Source: Helopsaltes ochotensis
Taxonomy: Eukaryota; Chordata; Aves; Passeriformes; Locustellidae
DNA length: 64,000 nucleotides
Assembly: GCA_013400155.1 (NCBI GenBank)
Contig: VXBM01001585.1
Location: 96,375 to 160,374 of the forward strand
Direction of reading: 5' to 3'
Position numbers and translations under genes: made by a program. The notes below the pieces were generated by a model. That model saw nothing but the letters and a program-made list of their open reading frames with translations, was not told where the DNA came from and did not search any database. How positions within the stretch are numbered: position 1 is the stretch's first letter; each line of letters opens with the position of its first letter. Of the stretch, positions 27,386 through 38,307 are shown one piece after another.

Positions 27386-28106
27386 CAGAGTAAATGCTGA
27401 GTTTAAAGTAGTAAATGCTGTTTTTAAAGTGAAGTATATATTCTTTTTTGCTAGTACTTGGTTCATGTGAAGACAGAATAGACTGACCTCTACAGTCTTT
27501 GATTGCCTACTTGTTCTGTGACCTTCTAGTCTGCCCTCCTGCCCTCATACACTTTCCAATAAATTAAAATTGTGCCTTCCAAGCTATTTTTGCAAAATCT
27601 CCGTCATGATAAAATTCTGCAGAATGTTGTTTTGAAATTCTTTCCCAATAAAAAAAAAGCAGATTTATAGAGTTTAGTGAGCATATGCACTCAGTTTACA
27701 TTTATCCATGTGCTCTCTGATTGTGCTTTTGAATGTTTGTAGCTATAGAGACATATATTTCTGTTTGAATTCTTGTAAAAGACCTCTGAAAGCTGGACTC
27801 CTCATAAAGAGGAAAAAGAACTGGAATATTTTTCAAAAATCACATGGACATAAAAATAATCCTCCTCCATTTGCTCTTTCATCAGAATGTTTAATCCATC
27901 ATCTGCACCTGAACCTGTGAATTATGTATATTTACAAAAAGAGGATAATAAAAATAGTGCAGTGTCAACATGCTGACAGGGGTTGTCATGCATAGTTCAA
28001 AAAAAATTTTTTTGTGTTGCACTTTACTGCCTTGCTGCTGCATTCCATGCAATAAATGATAGTTTTGTGGTCTATTTGATTTTAGAAATTTGAGGGGAAA
28101 TGTATC

Positions 28107-28160
28107 AAAATTTGTATTATATATCTCTCTATATATCTATTTATATGTATCTATATTCAG
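28107..28160. repeat. TATC/TATA-rich imperfect microsatellite
   Basis: This is a mix of TATC, TATA and CTAT units with interruptions, at the edge of AT-rich unique sequence. Confidence 0.7.
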
Positions 28161-29127
28161 TTAAGCTTCAAAGCTGTTGTGTAAAACAGTATTTTTTAAT
28201 CAAAGAAACAGCAATGTCCCAATTTGGCTTATCCAATTATACCACCCATTGACTATACCACCCCACTTATTCTGAGATATTGATAATGTTGAAAATAATT
28301 TCTTTTGATGTTCCATGTTTCATAATCAAAAAGAATATGGCATATACTATTCCAATGGTTATGGTTCCTAAATACAAACCTTGTTCCCTTGAATGGACAG
28401 CATCTGACACAAACAAATGACAATTAATCAGTAAACAGAAATATCAATTTTAAGGCATGACTCCAAGGACAGAGCTATTGGGGATTATTTATACTTGATT
28501 CAATTAATATATTCAACATTGGGCTGACATTTTCAGTGGAGGTACAGAATGCAGTTGGCTCCTGAGGCCAAGCCATAGCTGACAGAATTGGAGTGGTAGA
28601 CAGAAAAAAATCAGTGGAGATTTCTTTTAAAAAAAGCCTTTTTCTTATAGCTTAAAATGTTGGGGAAGACAGGTTAAAATCAAATGGTTTGTGATTCAGA
28701 TATTGTGAAAGCTGACAGTCAAATTCTCAAGTCAAATGAGACCAGTAAAGGTAATGGGCAAAAGCATGTGACACTGAAGTAATTGTATGTAGGAAGTTTA
28801 CATATAAATTAGTGATCTGATTATTGTTAGAATTGAACACTACTTGCCTAATACAATGAATGTCATGTGAGAAATCTATTATTATCTTGTATATATAATA
28901 CCATGAGCCTAGAGTGATGCTATTTGAAACCGTAAACATTCGATGCACCAGAGGGACACAATAACACAATATGTTTTTCAAGTGATCAAATTATTTTTAG
29001 TTCTCCTAGATCCAGCAATTGGGCAAGCCTAATCTATCAGCTCTTTTCACTTAAACTGTACCAGGGGAATAGTATCAACTATTCACATTTTTTTACTGAA
29101 AAATGTGGTTACTTTAAGTCAGAAAGT

Positions 29128-29179
29128 NNNNNNNNNNNNNNNNNNNNNNNNNNNNNNNNNNNNNNNNNNNNNNNNNNNN
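29128..29179. other. Assembly gap (52 N)
   Basis: This is a run of 52 undetermined bases. The flanks ("agaaagt" and "acccaacatg") show no repeat that would explain the break. Confidence 0.99.
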
Positions 29180-29995
29180 ACCCAACATGTGGAATTACAT
29201 TTCTGTGAAAAAAACATACCTTCATGTCAGTAAACACACACCAAGACTGGGGAATACTCAGTTCCCGACATAGTTTTTCATTTGGAAACGTGTTATGTCT
29301 TCTGTTTTATGTCCACTGTCCACTTTTTGATACTACAAAACACTGCTTGTGGGAAAGCAAAATCTTTTGATTTTAGGAAACCCTTAGGAATTTTTTTCGT
29401 CTTCATGTTTCCTTGTGCCTTTATTTTTTTTTTCCTCAGGTTACAGTACTGAGATTGCAAGTGCAGGCATCAGTGTGCACGCTTTCTTTTCTAAGTAACT
29501 TCTTAATATTACACCTGTTGTCACTGCCTTAGATACCCTGATCAGAAATAGTTCAAAAAAGCTGTGGTAAATAAGCTCTTGTTGGAGTCTTCCTGATAAT
29601 AATAATTTTATAGCTTTGATTATGTCTTGTAGGCATCTTTTCATCCTGTCTGAATTAATTTACTCAACCTAAAGATATATCTGAACATTCTAGGTAAGAT
29701 GAATTTTAGGCTATGGATCCTTAAAGAACTGAGAAGGAGATCTTCACAGGGAATGATTTTATTATCTTTTTAATACTGGAACTTACATAAAACTCTAAGT
29801 ATTGGAAAACTCATGAGTTTAAAGTGTGTTTAAATATCGTACTCTCAAAACTCACTAATTCTGACTTGTAGTTAAAAAAGTTAAAGAAATAGAAGGTACA
29901 AAATGAGAAAACAATGAAAAGAAAATATCTTTCAATTCTAAAACAAATTATTAAAATTATTTGAAATACAAAACCAGCAAACCCTTACTTTTTAA

Positions 29996-30033
29996 ATATT
30001 TATATATTTATATATATATAAATATATAAATAT
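29996..30033. repeat. Perfect 38-bp AT-only palindrome
   Basis: 19-bp arms (29996-30014 and 30015-30033) are exact reverse complements with no spacer, and consist only of A and T (TATTTATATATTTATATA and its complement). AT palindromes of this kind can extrude cruciforms and are often polymorphic. Here it may simply be an evolved TA microsatellite. Confidence 0.92.
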
Positions 30034-32722
30034 AAAGATTGTTAGGAAATATTTAGATTTTTCCAAGATTACCTTTGTAGTGCTGTCCATTCATATATTT
30101 TTATGCTTACTCATCATTGAAAAACATACCTAAGGGAAATGACAGACCATCATTTTCTTCTCCTATAATGATTGGTTTAACTAGTGATTAGAACAACTGC
30201 ATTTAATTTCCAAATGACAATTAAACCAATGACAATTATAACAGGCCCTATGTAACTGCCCAATATCTATACAAAATGGTGATTTCCTTAGAATAAGGAC
30301 AATCGAAAAACCCACTGTAATATTTGCAAAGCATAATAATGTTACTTAAAATCCAAAAAAAATTTTGTTTAAGAGGCTCACATCTGTGCTCAAAGACATT
30401 GAATTGTACCGTGTATAATATATGCCAAACCCCAAGAGAAGATGAGTTCATAGTGGGCTCTGCAGCTGCAATACAGGGTAGATGCACCCAAACTCTCTTA
30501 GGAATTCCTTGCCTGAGCAAACAATGGTCTGGCATCAGCAGCACAAGGTTCAGTAGAGCCTGAAAAATCTTTACAGGCATTGAAAAAATTTATTAGTGTC
30601 CATCTTATTGTCCAGTTAGGTGAGGTAGCTCATTTAAAACTGAGTTAGATATGCAGGCTACAATTAATCATTCTAGACTTGTAAAAATAGTTATACATTA
30701 GCCATTAAAAATAAGTGATAAGGAGTTTAACAGCTTAAATTGAGGTTTAAAAATCTCATTACTGCACAAATCTATTTTAGTAGAGGAGATGATAGCATCC
30801 ATTGATTCAACTCTAGAAGATTTACCAAAGTATCAGGAAGGTTTGATTACACTAGAGGCAGACAAAGAGAAAAACTCTCAAATGACACAATATAATCTAA
30901 AAGAGAGTTAAATATTATTAAGGAGCTAGTCCTCAATAGACTTAAAAGTTATGTAACAGTTTAATTTCATGACTTGAGGTATTCTTAAAAAATATTGCAG
31001 GTGGTAAAATTCAGTAGAAACATCAAGTGTGTTAGAAATTTTAAAGCATCTGACTAGGATTCAAGACTAACTTTAAAGAAAGCAGTGGTATTTGCTAATA
31101 AAGGCGAATCTGTTGTTGCAGGAGATGAAGTAAATGTTCATGGGACAACCCACCATTTAAAAACTGCAGTGCACTATAATCCTATGTGTTAGTAAACACT
31201 GTATAGAGGGTAAACTGAGTTGAATACAGCTTCTCTTGGGCTGTTTGTATTGGGCTATCTGCAGTCAGTAGGACTCAACTGAATGATGAGATCAGGTTTT
31301 AGAACATATTCAGAAATATGGAACATGAAGCTTCTCTTAAATTAAATACAGTGAGAGTTATGATGTACATACCCTCTTACCTGACTTTAACCGCCTTAAA
31401 AATGGACTATTTTTTTGCTTTAAAAGTGGTATTTTTTACTTCCTCCATATTCTACAGAGATGAATAGGCATAACTAGAATGTAATTCATCTCACCCTGAG
31501 GGAATTTCATTTCAAAGTGCCCATGGAGATATGCTCCAGACTAATTTTAATCTGAAGAAATAACCATGGTATATGCATATAGTATAAGCATGTGGGCCTA
31601 AGCACCGAGTGTTTTCATCCACTTCTGCAACAAATTACTTTCTATATAGACATAGCTGAGTAAATTTAGACTGCTTAGAAGAGATGCAGATCATGTGAGA
31701 TGAACTTGTACGTAACTGGTTCCTAATGAAAAACTTACATGGGAAAGGAAGGAAGTTTTGCTAGAAACATTAATTTTCATATCCAGATTCAGAGTAGTTT
31801 TGGGAAAAGAGTGAGTTTACTGTTATAGAGTATATCTCTGTGTTGATTCAGTGGATCTCGATTCAAAGCAGGAGTCAAAATTCTTAGAAAACATTTTTAT
31901 AAAATAATAAATGAATTTTCTAGAAGGCAGAATAATGCAATGTCTTTCAACCCCTTTTTCCCTGATAATATATTTATTTTTAGAGTCAGAATCAGATGAG
32001 TGTATCCAACTAAAATAGTAAGGTACATGTTTGAAAATATATGTGTGTATTAATAGATACAGAGTTTACTAGTGTAATACAAACATTCTCACTGTTTAGG
32101 CACATTTTAAAGGTCTTTTTGGAAAGCAATATATATCTTTAGATCTTTAGAATGCTTATATTTCAAAATTTTAACATATTTAGAGTCACCTTTCTTCCAT
32201 GCATCTCTCCGTCTTGTGCAATCAAATAATCTCAAAATTTTAAAAAAGTAATTTGATCATTTACATCCACTCTCAACTAGTCTATTTTTTTTAAACAGCA
32301 TGCTCTTTAGGAATTTGTCTGGACACTTAAAAAATTCCAGTCAGAGGTGATTTCATATCTGTAAATGACAATGTAATAACTGTAATCACTATTATCCTGT
32401 TTAAGACAGTTCACCATGTGGCTAATTTTAAGCATTCAAAAAGCATCATTGACTTCAGTCAGACGGCTAGACCTATCATTATGCCTGTTTTTAAATGCCT
32501 CATCAACTCAGACAACTACCAGGATGAGACACCTTGTCAGTCTAAGGAAAAGTAGATCCTGAACAACTTCATTTAAATATGTATTAAAATTTACAATGAT
32601 TTTTCCTGAGAGTATTATAAATCATAAGTAATAGTTTCTAAATACTTTTTCATGTGCAGAGACAGTAAAAATATTAGTGTCGAACTGAAATTAAAATCAT
32701 CTCTGATCATTATAGTTAAACT

Positions 32723-32758
32723 TGCTGATTATTATAGTAATGCTGCTTATTATAGTAA
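32723..32758. repeat. 18-bp tandem duplication
   Basis: Two adjacent 18-bp units (TGCTGATTATTATAGTAA and TGCTGCTTATTATAGTAA) differ at one base. A degenerate third unit lies just upstream. Confidence 0.85.
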
Positions 32759-33290
32759 GACTAAAGCTAAAGTTCAAACTGAGCATTTCAAATGAGTTCA
32801 CTACTTAATTAACTTGATTTTTAAAGAGGCAGCATATAGTCAAAAAAATCAGTCATCTACTAAATCTGAAATGTTTAATCAAATTTTAAGTATGTGTTAG
32901 TATACTTTGGCATCTATATCAGTCTAGTAAAAACCTTACCAACTGATTGAAATGATAAAAAGGAATAATGAGGGTGCATAATCAAAGCAGAAATAAGTAG
33001 ATCAAAGATTAAAGGAATATTATACATTTCTAATACTCTCAGTTAGTGAAAAGAGTCTATGACGTATTATAGAATCACAAGGAAAAAGTTTTGTTCAAGA
33101 TGTCTATGATTTTAATGTCTTCTCAAAATTCCAAACTTTGTAAGGGGCTTTGCTCTTGGAAAAGGTAAACTGTTAAAATGTCAACCAACCAAAATAACTT
33201 TAAAATTTGGAGATCTAAATTGGACTGATGACTGAAATGTGAATTTTGTAGCCAAAGGTTTTTACAGTACAGTTTCTTCAGAAAAGAAAG

Positions 33291-33380
33291 AACAGTTTTG
33301 GTGGTTATTTTTGTTTTGATTTTTTGGGTTTTTTATGTTTGGTTGGGGTTTTCTTGGGTTTTTTGTTGTTGTTGTTGTTG
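33291..33380. repeat. T/G-rich simple repeat with (GTT)n
   Basis: A T-rich tract interrupted by G pairs ends in five to six GTT units at 33364-33380. The 62-codon minus-strand frame rich in Asn, Lys and Pro is produced by this repeat. Confidence 0.85.
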
Positions 33381-34877
33381 AACATCTTAATTTGCCATTC
33401 ATGGCAGTCTGTCCATTCAATTCATTCAGCTTGCATCTGTGCACTGTCATCTTAAATCCAGTGTTTGGCAGAAAATAAGAAAAAGAGGGTTGGGGGAATC
33501 TGCTTTTGTTAAGAGGCTTTAACTAGAAGGAATACAACTGAGTAAGGCAGAAAATTCATACAATATTGAGATTATTTTCTAAAATATTGTTTGTTGAAGA
33601 AGCATATAGTAATTGGGGCGGGGAAGCATTTCTTATAACTGGTGACAGAAAATGTGACTGAGAAGGATAAAGATACTGGTCAAATGTGTGAGTTTTTGGG
33701 ACATGTGACATGAATAGATGAGGGGGTGGCTAAGAGATTAGGCATAGGAAGATGCTGGCAGCTCTGTTTTCCCTTGTTCAGCAGTGGTAACCCGCTCTGG
33801 ATGAAGTGCTTTTCATTGCTTTTGAATTTCCAGGGTCTTGCTCCTGATGTTCCTTTTTAACAGGGTGCCATTTAGAACGGCTTTGACTGAAGTAAAATGC
33901 TATTTATTAAAAATATTGAAAGCTTCTTGACAGACCTTAGCCTTCTAAACTGTACTTGTAGGAACTGTGCACATTTTATACTGCTTTCAGTTCTACCAAA
34001 ACAGCTGAGACTTAGTCCCAACACTGGGAAGGTTTTTTTGTCCAGTGTTTTTTTCCATAAATCCTGGAGCTGTTACAGCCATTTCAGAGAATCACTCTGA
34101 GAATAACCCAGTAAAACTGGGACAGACTATTTAGCTATTTGAGAGCTTCACTTACCCCATAGCCTGCATACTTTGCTGGCCTTCCTTCAAGGAGACTCAA
34201 ATACATTGCCATGGGAAAAAAACCAAACAAATGGGTGTAAGGTTATAGATGGTATGGAACAGTGTGGCAACTCTCCAGGGAGACTCTTCCTGCAGTGGAA
34301 TTGCAAAGTGCATCCAGATGCTAGAAGGAAATTAATAAAAAATGCATAATGTAATTCATTTGATGATCCACAAGAGGTTCTCAGGAACATGCAGCTCAGA
34401 GCTGGACAGTAATTTTTTCCTTTGTTTAAAAGTCCGTCTAAATGCTACAGTCAGGGAATACACCTTTACCAGAAGTGCTATTTTGGCTTGCCCGAGTGCT
34501 TTAAAGTAATTGGCCTGGACTCATCTTCCCTAATCTTTAGCAAGGAAGACATCCGATATGATGAAAGTGACTTTGATCTTATGTGGTATGAACTGCCCCG
34601 TTTCACCCTGTAACTACAAAGGAGATGCAGTAACAGGGCTCTCAGGTGTTTCAAGGTACACGGGACAAACGTGAATGAAAACATCTACAGCTGGGGCCTT
34701 GTTTACAGCTGCGTTGTCTTTTTAAAAGTTTTAAGCCTTCATTCACATAGTATTTTGGAATGTCTCAAAGCTCTCAATGCTAGCTTGTCACCTTCACACT
34801 TGCCATACCAAAGTCTGTAGAAGGTGTCTTGACAGAACACGGAGGCCAACTTCACTTCATGCTGAAAAAAACAATTG

Positions 34878-34911
34878 CCAGCATCACAGCCAGGCCTTCC
34901 TGTGATGCTGG
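34878..34911. repeat. Hairpin with 12-bp perfect GC-balanced stem
   Basis: CCAGCATCACAG (34878-34889) and CTGTGATGCTGG (34900-34911) are exact reverse complements around a 10-nt loop. A short outer helix (34870-34873 with 34915-34918) is possible after an internal bulge. The total stem is too short for a confident pre-miRNA, and no RNA family is recognised. Confidence 0.85.
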
Positions 34912-36648
34912 TCCTGTTATGCATAGAAATAAACAGATAAATCAATGAGATTACAATTATAATCACAAGGAACTGCAGGTCAGGGTATGCACAAATAATA
35001 AAATAATTCTCTAGTGTGTGGCTTTCAATCGTTTTTGGAAACTTCATGACTGACTCAATTAGCCTGTTTTCTCTTCTACCCCATACAATAGGGTGTTCAT
35101 TCATGGGGGTCCTGCTTGAGGACTGCCAGAGCACAGTTCACAGTTTAGAGAACATTCAGTAGCTGTTGATATTTAAAAAATGGTTAAATCCAAGCCTCAT
35201 CTAATAGATGATTTTCAATAAAAACTCTGTTAAATAAGCAAAACATAAAATTAATTACATTTTAATTAAATTTTTGAAGCTAATCACTGTAGAGAGTCCC
35301 TGATAATATAGCACATGGTGGGCACTAGATAACAGATTACAACACATTGTAATGAAATGGAGGTTGAGTGGCTTTTAATTGACTTAACACTAGGAAAAAG
35401 CTAACTTTTGTAAGTAAACACTGATCCAATGTAGTCAACTTCTTTACAGTGTCACTATGGACTTATTAAAAAGTTCATGTTGCTGAGCTTACCTGAGGTT
35501 TATCAGAACATTAAAAATTGTAGAAAATACGCAGGTCTCAAATTTCCACACTTTTGATAGTTTGCCAATAGGATACATTTCTTTCTTTTCACTTTGAATC
35601 ATCTTTGCTCTTTGCATGGAAAATTAGGAACTTTCGTCAGGATTTAATCACTAATCAGATATTAGCTGCGTATCAAAATATAGAAAGGAAAGTGGAAAAT
35701 TCATATATTTAAATGTAAGTCTCAAAATCGCAGTAAAGTGTTTACAGTATTGTATAAAAATGAAAGAATGTGGTTCTTGCCTTTCATTTTTGTCTATGCG
35801 TCTTGAAACCTGTATTCGTTTTTTGTACATTCTGATCTCCAATTTTTTTTTCTTGACTTTTCTTATTTGATTTGATTTTTTTTTCTTTTTCTGTCTGTCT
35901 GTTTCCCTTTTTTTCCTCTGTGAGTAACCACAGTTGCTGTATCACAAGATTCTTTTCAGTTCAATGTTCCAACCATTGTTCAACTTAGCTACTTCCTCTA
36001 GCTTTTCTGTTTGGTCATATCATTTTTTTTTCCATCATTCCTTCTATTACAAATTTCAACCCATTTTTTTTCTTATTTGAAATATAAAATTTAAGAAAGA
36101 CATTAAATTAAAATTAATTTTACCTTTATTTCTTTAAGTTGAAAACCAGATGCAAGACCATTTGAATTGATGCTGTTGGTGTCAGGATGAGTTAGTGAAA
36201 AGTAGAGCATTTTTTCAATGCTTACTTATCCATAATGAGTGAATGAAGCAAAATTTGTAGCTCAATGGGAACACAGAAACTGCTTGAGTTTTTCATTATT
36301 AAACTGTCATAAATTTATTTTACTATTAAATTGAAAGAGGAACTTTGGTGATTATAGCTAAGTTGGTAAATTAAAGCAAAAATAAGGCCACTAATGTATC
36401 TGTGCATATCAGAAACACAGATGCAACGTGTTTATCTGATATGAATTTCTTTATGTTAATGAACTTAGTTCTTCTCTTTGAACTGCATTATCAGCTTATA
36501 TTTGATTTGAAAGATGTTCTTGAGCATCCAAGCACCCACAGAGATGATTTTCCAAGATATCCAGCAATATTCACTACATGTCAGCTAAAAGAAAGAAGAC
36601 TAAACACTCCACTCTTGAATGTAAAGAAATTATGAGTATATCAGTATT

Positions 36649-36676
36649 TATATGTTTAGGTTTACCTAAATATATA
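36649..36676. repeat. Imperfect 13-bp-arm palindrome
   Basis: TATATGTTTAGGT pairs with ACCTAAATATATA across TT, with one G-T wobble. A further ACCTAAATATA copy follows immediately to the right. Confidence 0.7.
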
Positions 36677-36770
36677 GACCTAAATATAGTCCTAAAGAGA
36701 TTGGGAGGTGAAAATATAATATTGACTAAAATGATTAAATATTGGCCCCTAAAGTTATTCATTTAAAATT

Positions 36771-36870
36771 CATGAACATTTTCTTCTATATTTTCTCTTC
36801 CCTGTCCAGCTGTGGAGGGGAATGATAGAGAGGCTTTGGGGACTGTCTGTCAGCCAGGGTCAATCCACTA
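36771..36870 (-). mobile_element. Fragment of avian ERV LTR (5' end only)
   Basis: Read on the minus strand, this begins with a diverged copy of an LTR start of the TGTGGTGGGTTGACCCTGG type. It continues through segments equivalent to the plus-strand "ctttggggactgtctgtcag", "ggaatgatagagaggc" and "ctgtccagctgtggagggg", then a TATATTTTCTCT-like run. After about 100 bp the similarity is lost, so the rest of the LTR is deleted or decayed. Family recognition is from memory of bird LTR sequences. No retroviral coding sequence is nearby. Confidence 0.72.
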
Positions 36871-38248
36871 AAATCTTTTAGAAATCTTATTTTGTATGGG
36901 TGTCTCTGTGGCTTTATTTGAAAGCCAGAGCTTTTGAAAATCATATTTCTTTTACTTTTGCTACAAAATTGAGATTTCTTAAGATAGAAGCATTGTTTTT
37001 TGCACTGATATATTTCTATTTTCTAGAATGAAAATCAAGATTATTTTAATTTTTTTTTGTTTCTGATTTTAGATGCCAGTTTCTACTTAGTTATACTGAC
37101 TGTTCTGTTTTAGAAGTATATATCTCTACTGAAAGAGATGGCTTCTTTTTTTCTTCACTAAATCAATATCAGGAGGATAATCTCTGTAACACTTTTTATG
37201 ACAAAGTTCAGAGAATCAGAAGGAAAGAATCTGCAGGAAGTTCCATATTTATATGAAAGGTTAGACTTTTGTTTGTATTCTGGGACATTTGTTGAAGTTA
37301 TATGTAAAAGCAACTTCTCAGAATGTACTAATATTTTACTTTTTTGGATAGAAATATGTATATCTGTATTGTACAATCACTTCATCTGCAGTATGACAAT
37401 TAACAAATATGGTCATACTGGCTAAACAGTGCGTGCAGATGGAGGTGGAATCTTATTAAAGTCTGATTTTAACTGCTTTAAGTTTTCTTTTATGTAGCTT
37501 CATGTACATAATGCACATATTTCTGCAGCTGTACTTCTGATTAGGACAAAAAATTGTTATAATTCTGTGTAAAGGACCTGTCTAGTCACTGTATTAAGTG
37601 CTCTGCCTTTGCAACATTTGTGCAGATCCTTGTTGAAGGAATGTCGTAGAGATTCAGGATTTCCTGGATGCGCAACAGGATCAGCTGTTTACTTGTGTTT
37701 TTGTTTCAGCAAGCCAACATATGGAATGCTCAGAAAAGTGTTAAAATCCCTCACAATTTCTGGGTGGAATTTCCAAATGGAAAAAAACCCCCATGGAATC
37801 TTAGTGCAAGTGCCAGGGGACATGAGTTCAATTTTAAACAATTAATTAGACACATCATGTGTTTTGCTTTGTTGGTTCTTTCATTCCATCTTAGTCTTGT
37901 TTACATTTCAGACCTAGTTCCTTTCTAGCCTTAGCTTTCCTTCCTTTTTCATGATAAATGCAAAGAACAGGATGACTCAGCTACCAGATGCTTTGTTTGT
38001 TCCCATAATAAAGTCAGTTGGCTTCTTCATGAAAAAGCTTTTTCTCCTTCTTCAAAATGAAAATATGACAGAATAGTATGAGTAAGAAAACTGATTAAGT
38101 TATACTGAAATAAACTTCCTTTTTGAGTTTTGAAGATATTATGAAAAACATAAAGTACAATTACTTGCTAGAATCTGTGACTGAAAATATTAATAAGCAG
38201 TAGAATTGTAAGTAATTTAAAGATTTATTGAGAAGTATGCACCAGGAA

Positions 38249-38307
38249 CAAAAACCCACCACCAACAAAAACAAATCAAAACAAAGCCAAAACCAACCAA
38301 ACAAAAG
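38249..38307. repeat. A/C-rich simple repeat
   Basis: The tract is made of ACAAA, ACCA and AAACC units without strict periodicity. Confidence 0.8.

Larger units (their letters stand above)
17631..29127. other. Anonymous AT-rich DNA, largely repeat-free
   Basis: No gene or RNA gene is supported. The stretch includes the 95-base gap at 18294-18388. Open frames are at most 91 codons (26090-26365, minus) and resemble no family. Local features are a short tandem repeat at 19876-19931, a direct and inverted repeat cluster at 20285-20382, a G-run at 20581-20601, a T21 run at 25522-25542, a possible ancient CR1 trace at 27315-27385 and a TATC-like tract at 28107-28160. Confidence 0.65.
29180..36770. 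other. Anonymous AT-rich DNA with the longest non-repeat ORFs
   Basis: No gene is supported. The two longest open frames outside repeats lie here: 30248-30580 (minus, 110 codons) and 34739-35134 (minus, 131 codons, with one hydrophobic stretch FLVIIIVISLIYLFISM and scattered cysteines). Neither has a recognisable domain, a signal peptide at the start, or a supporting neighbour. I treat both as chance frames. Simple repeats occur at 33291-33380 and near 32723-32758. Confidence 0.6.

Noticed and set aside
30248..30580. 110-codon minus-strand open frame
   Set aside because: It has no domain, no family resemblance and no supporting promoter or splice context. The length is within chance for 64 kb of six-frame sequence.
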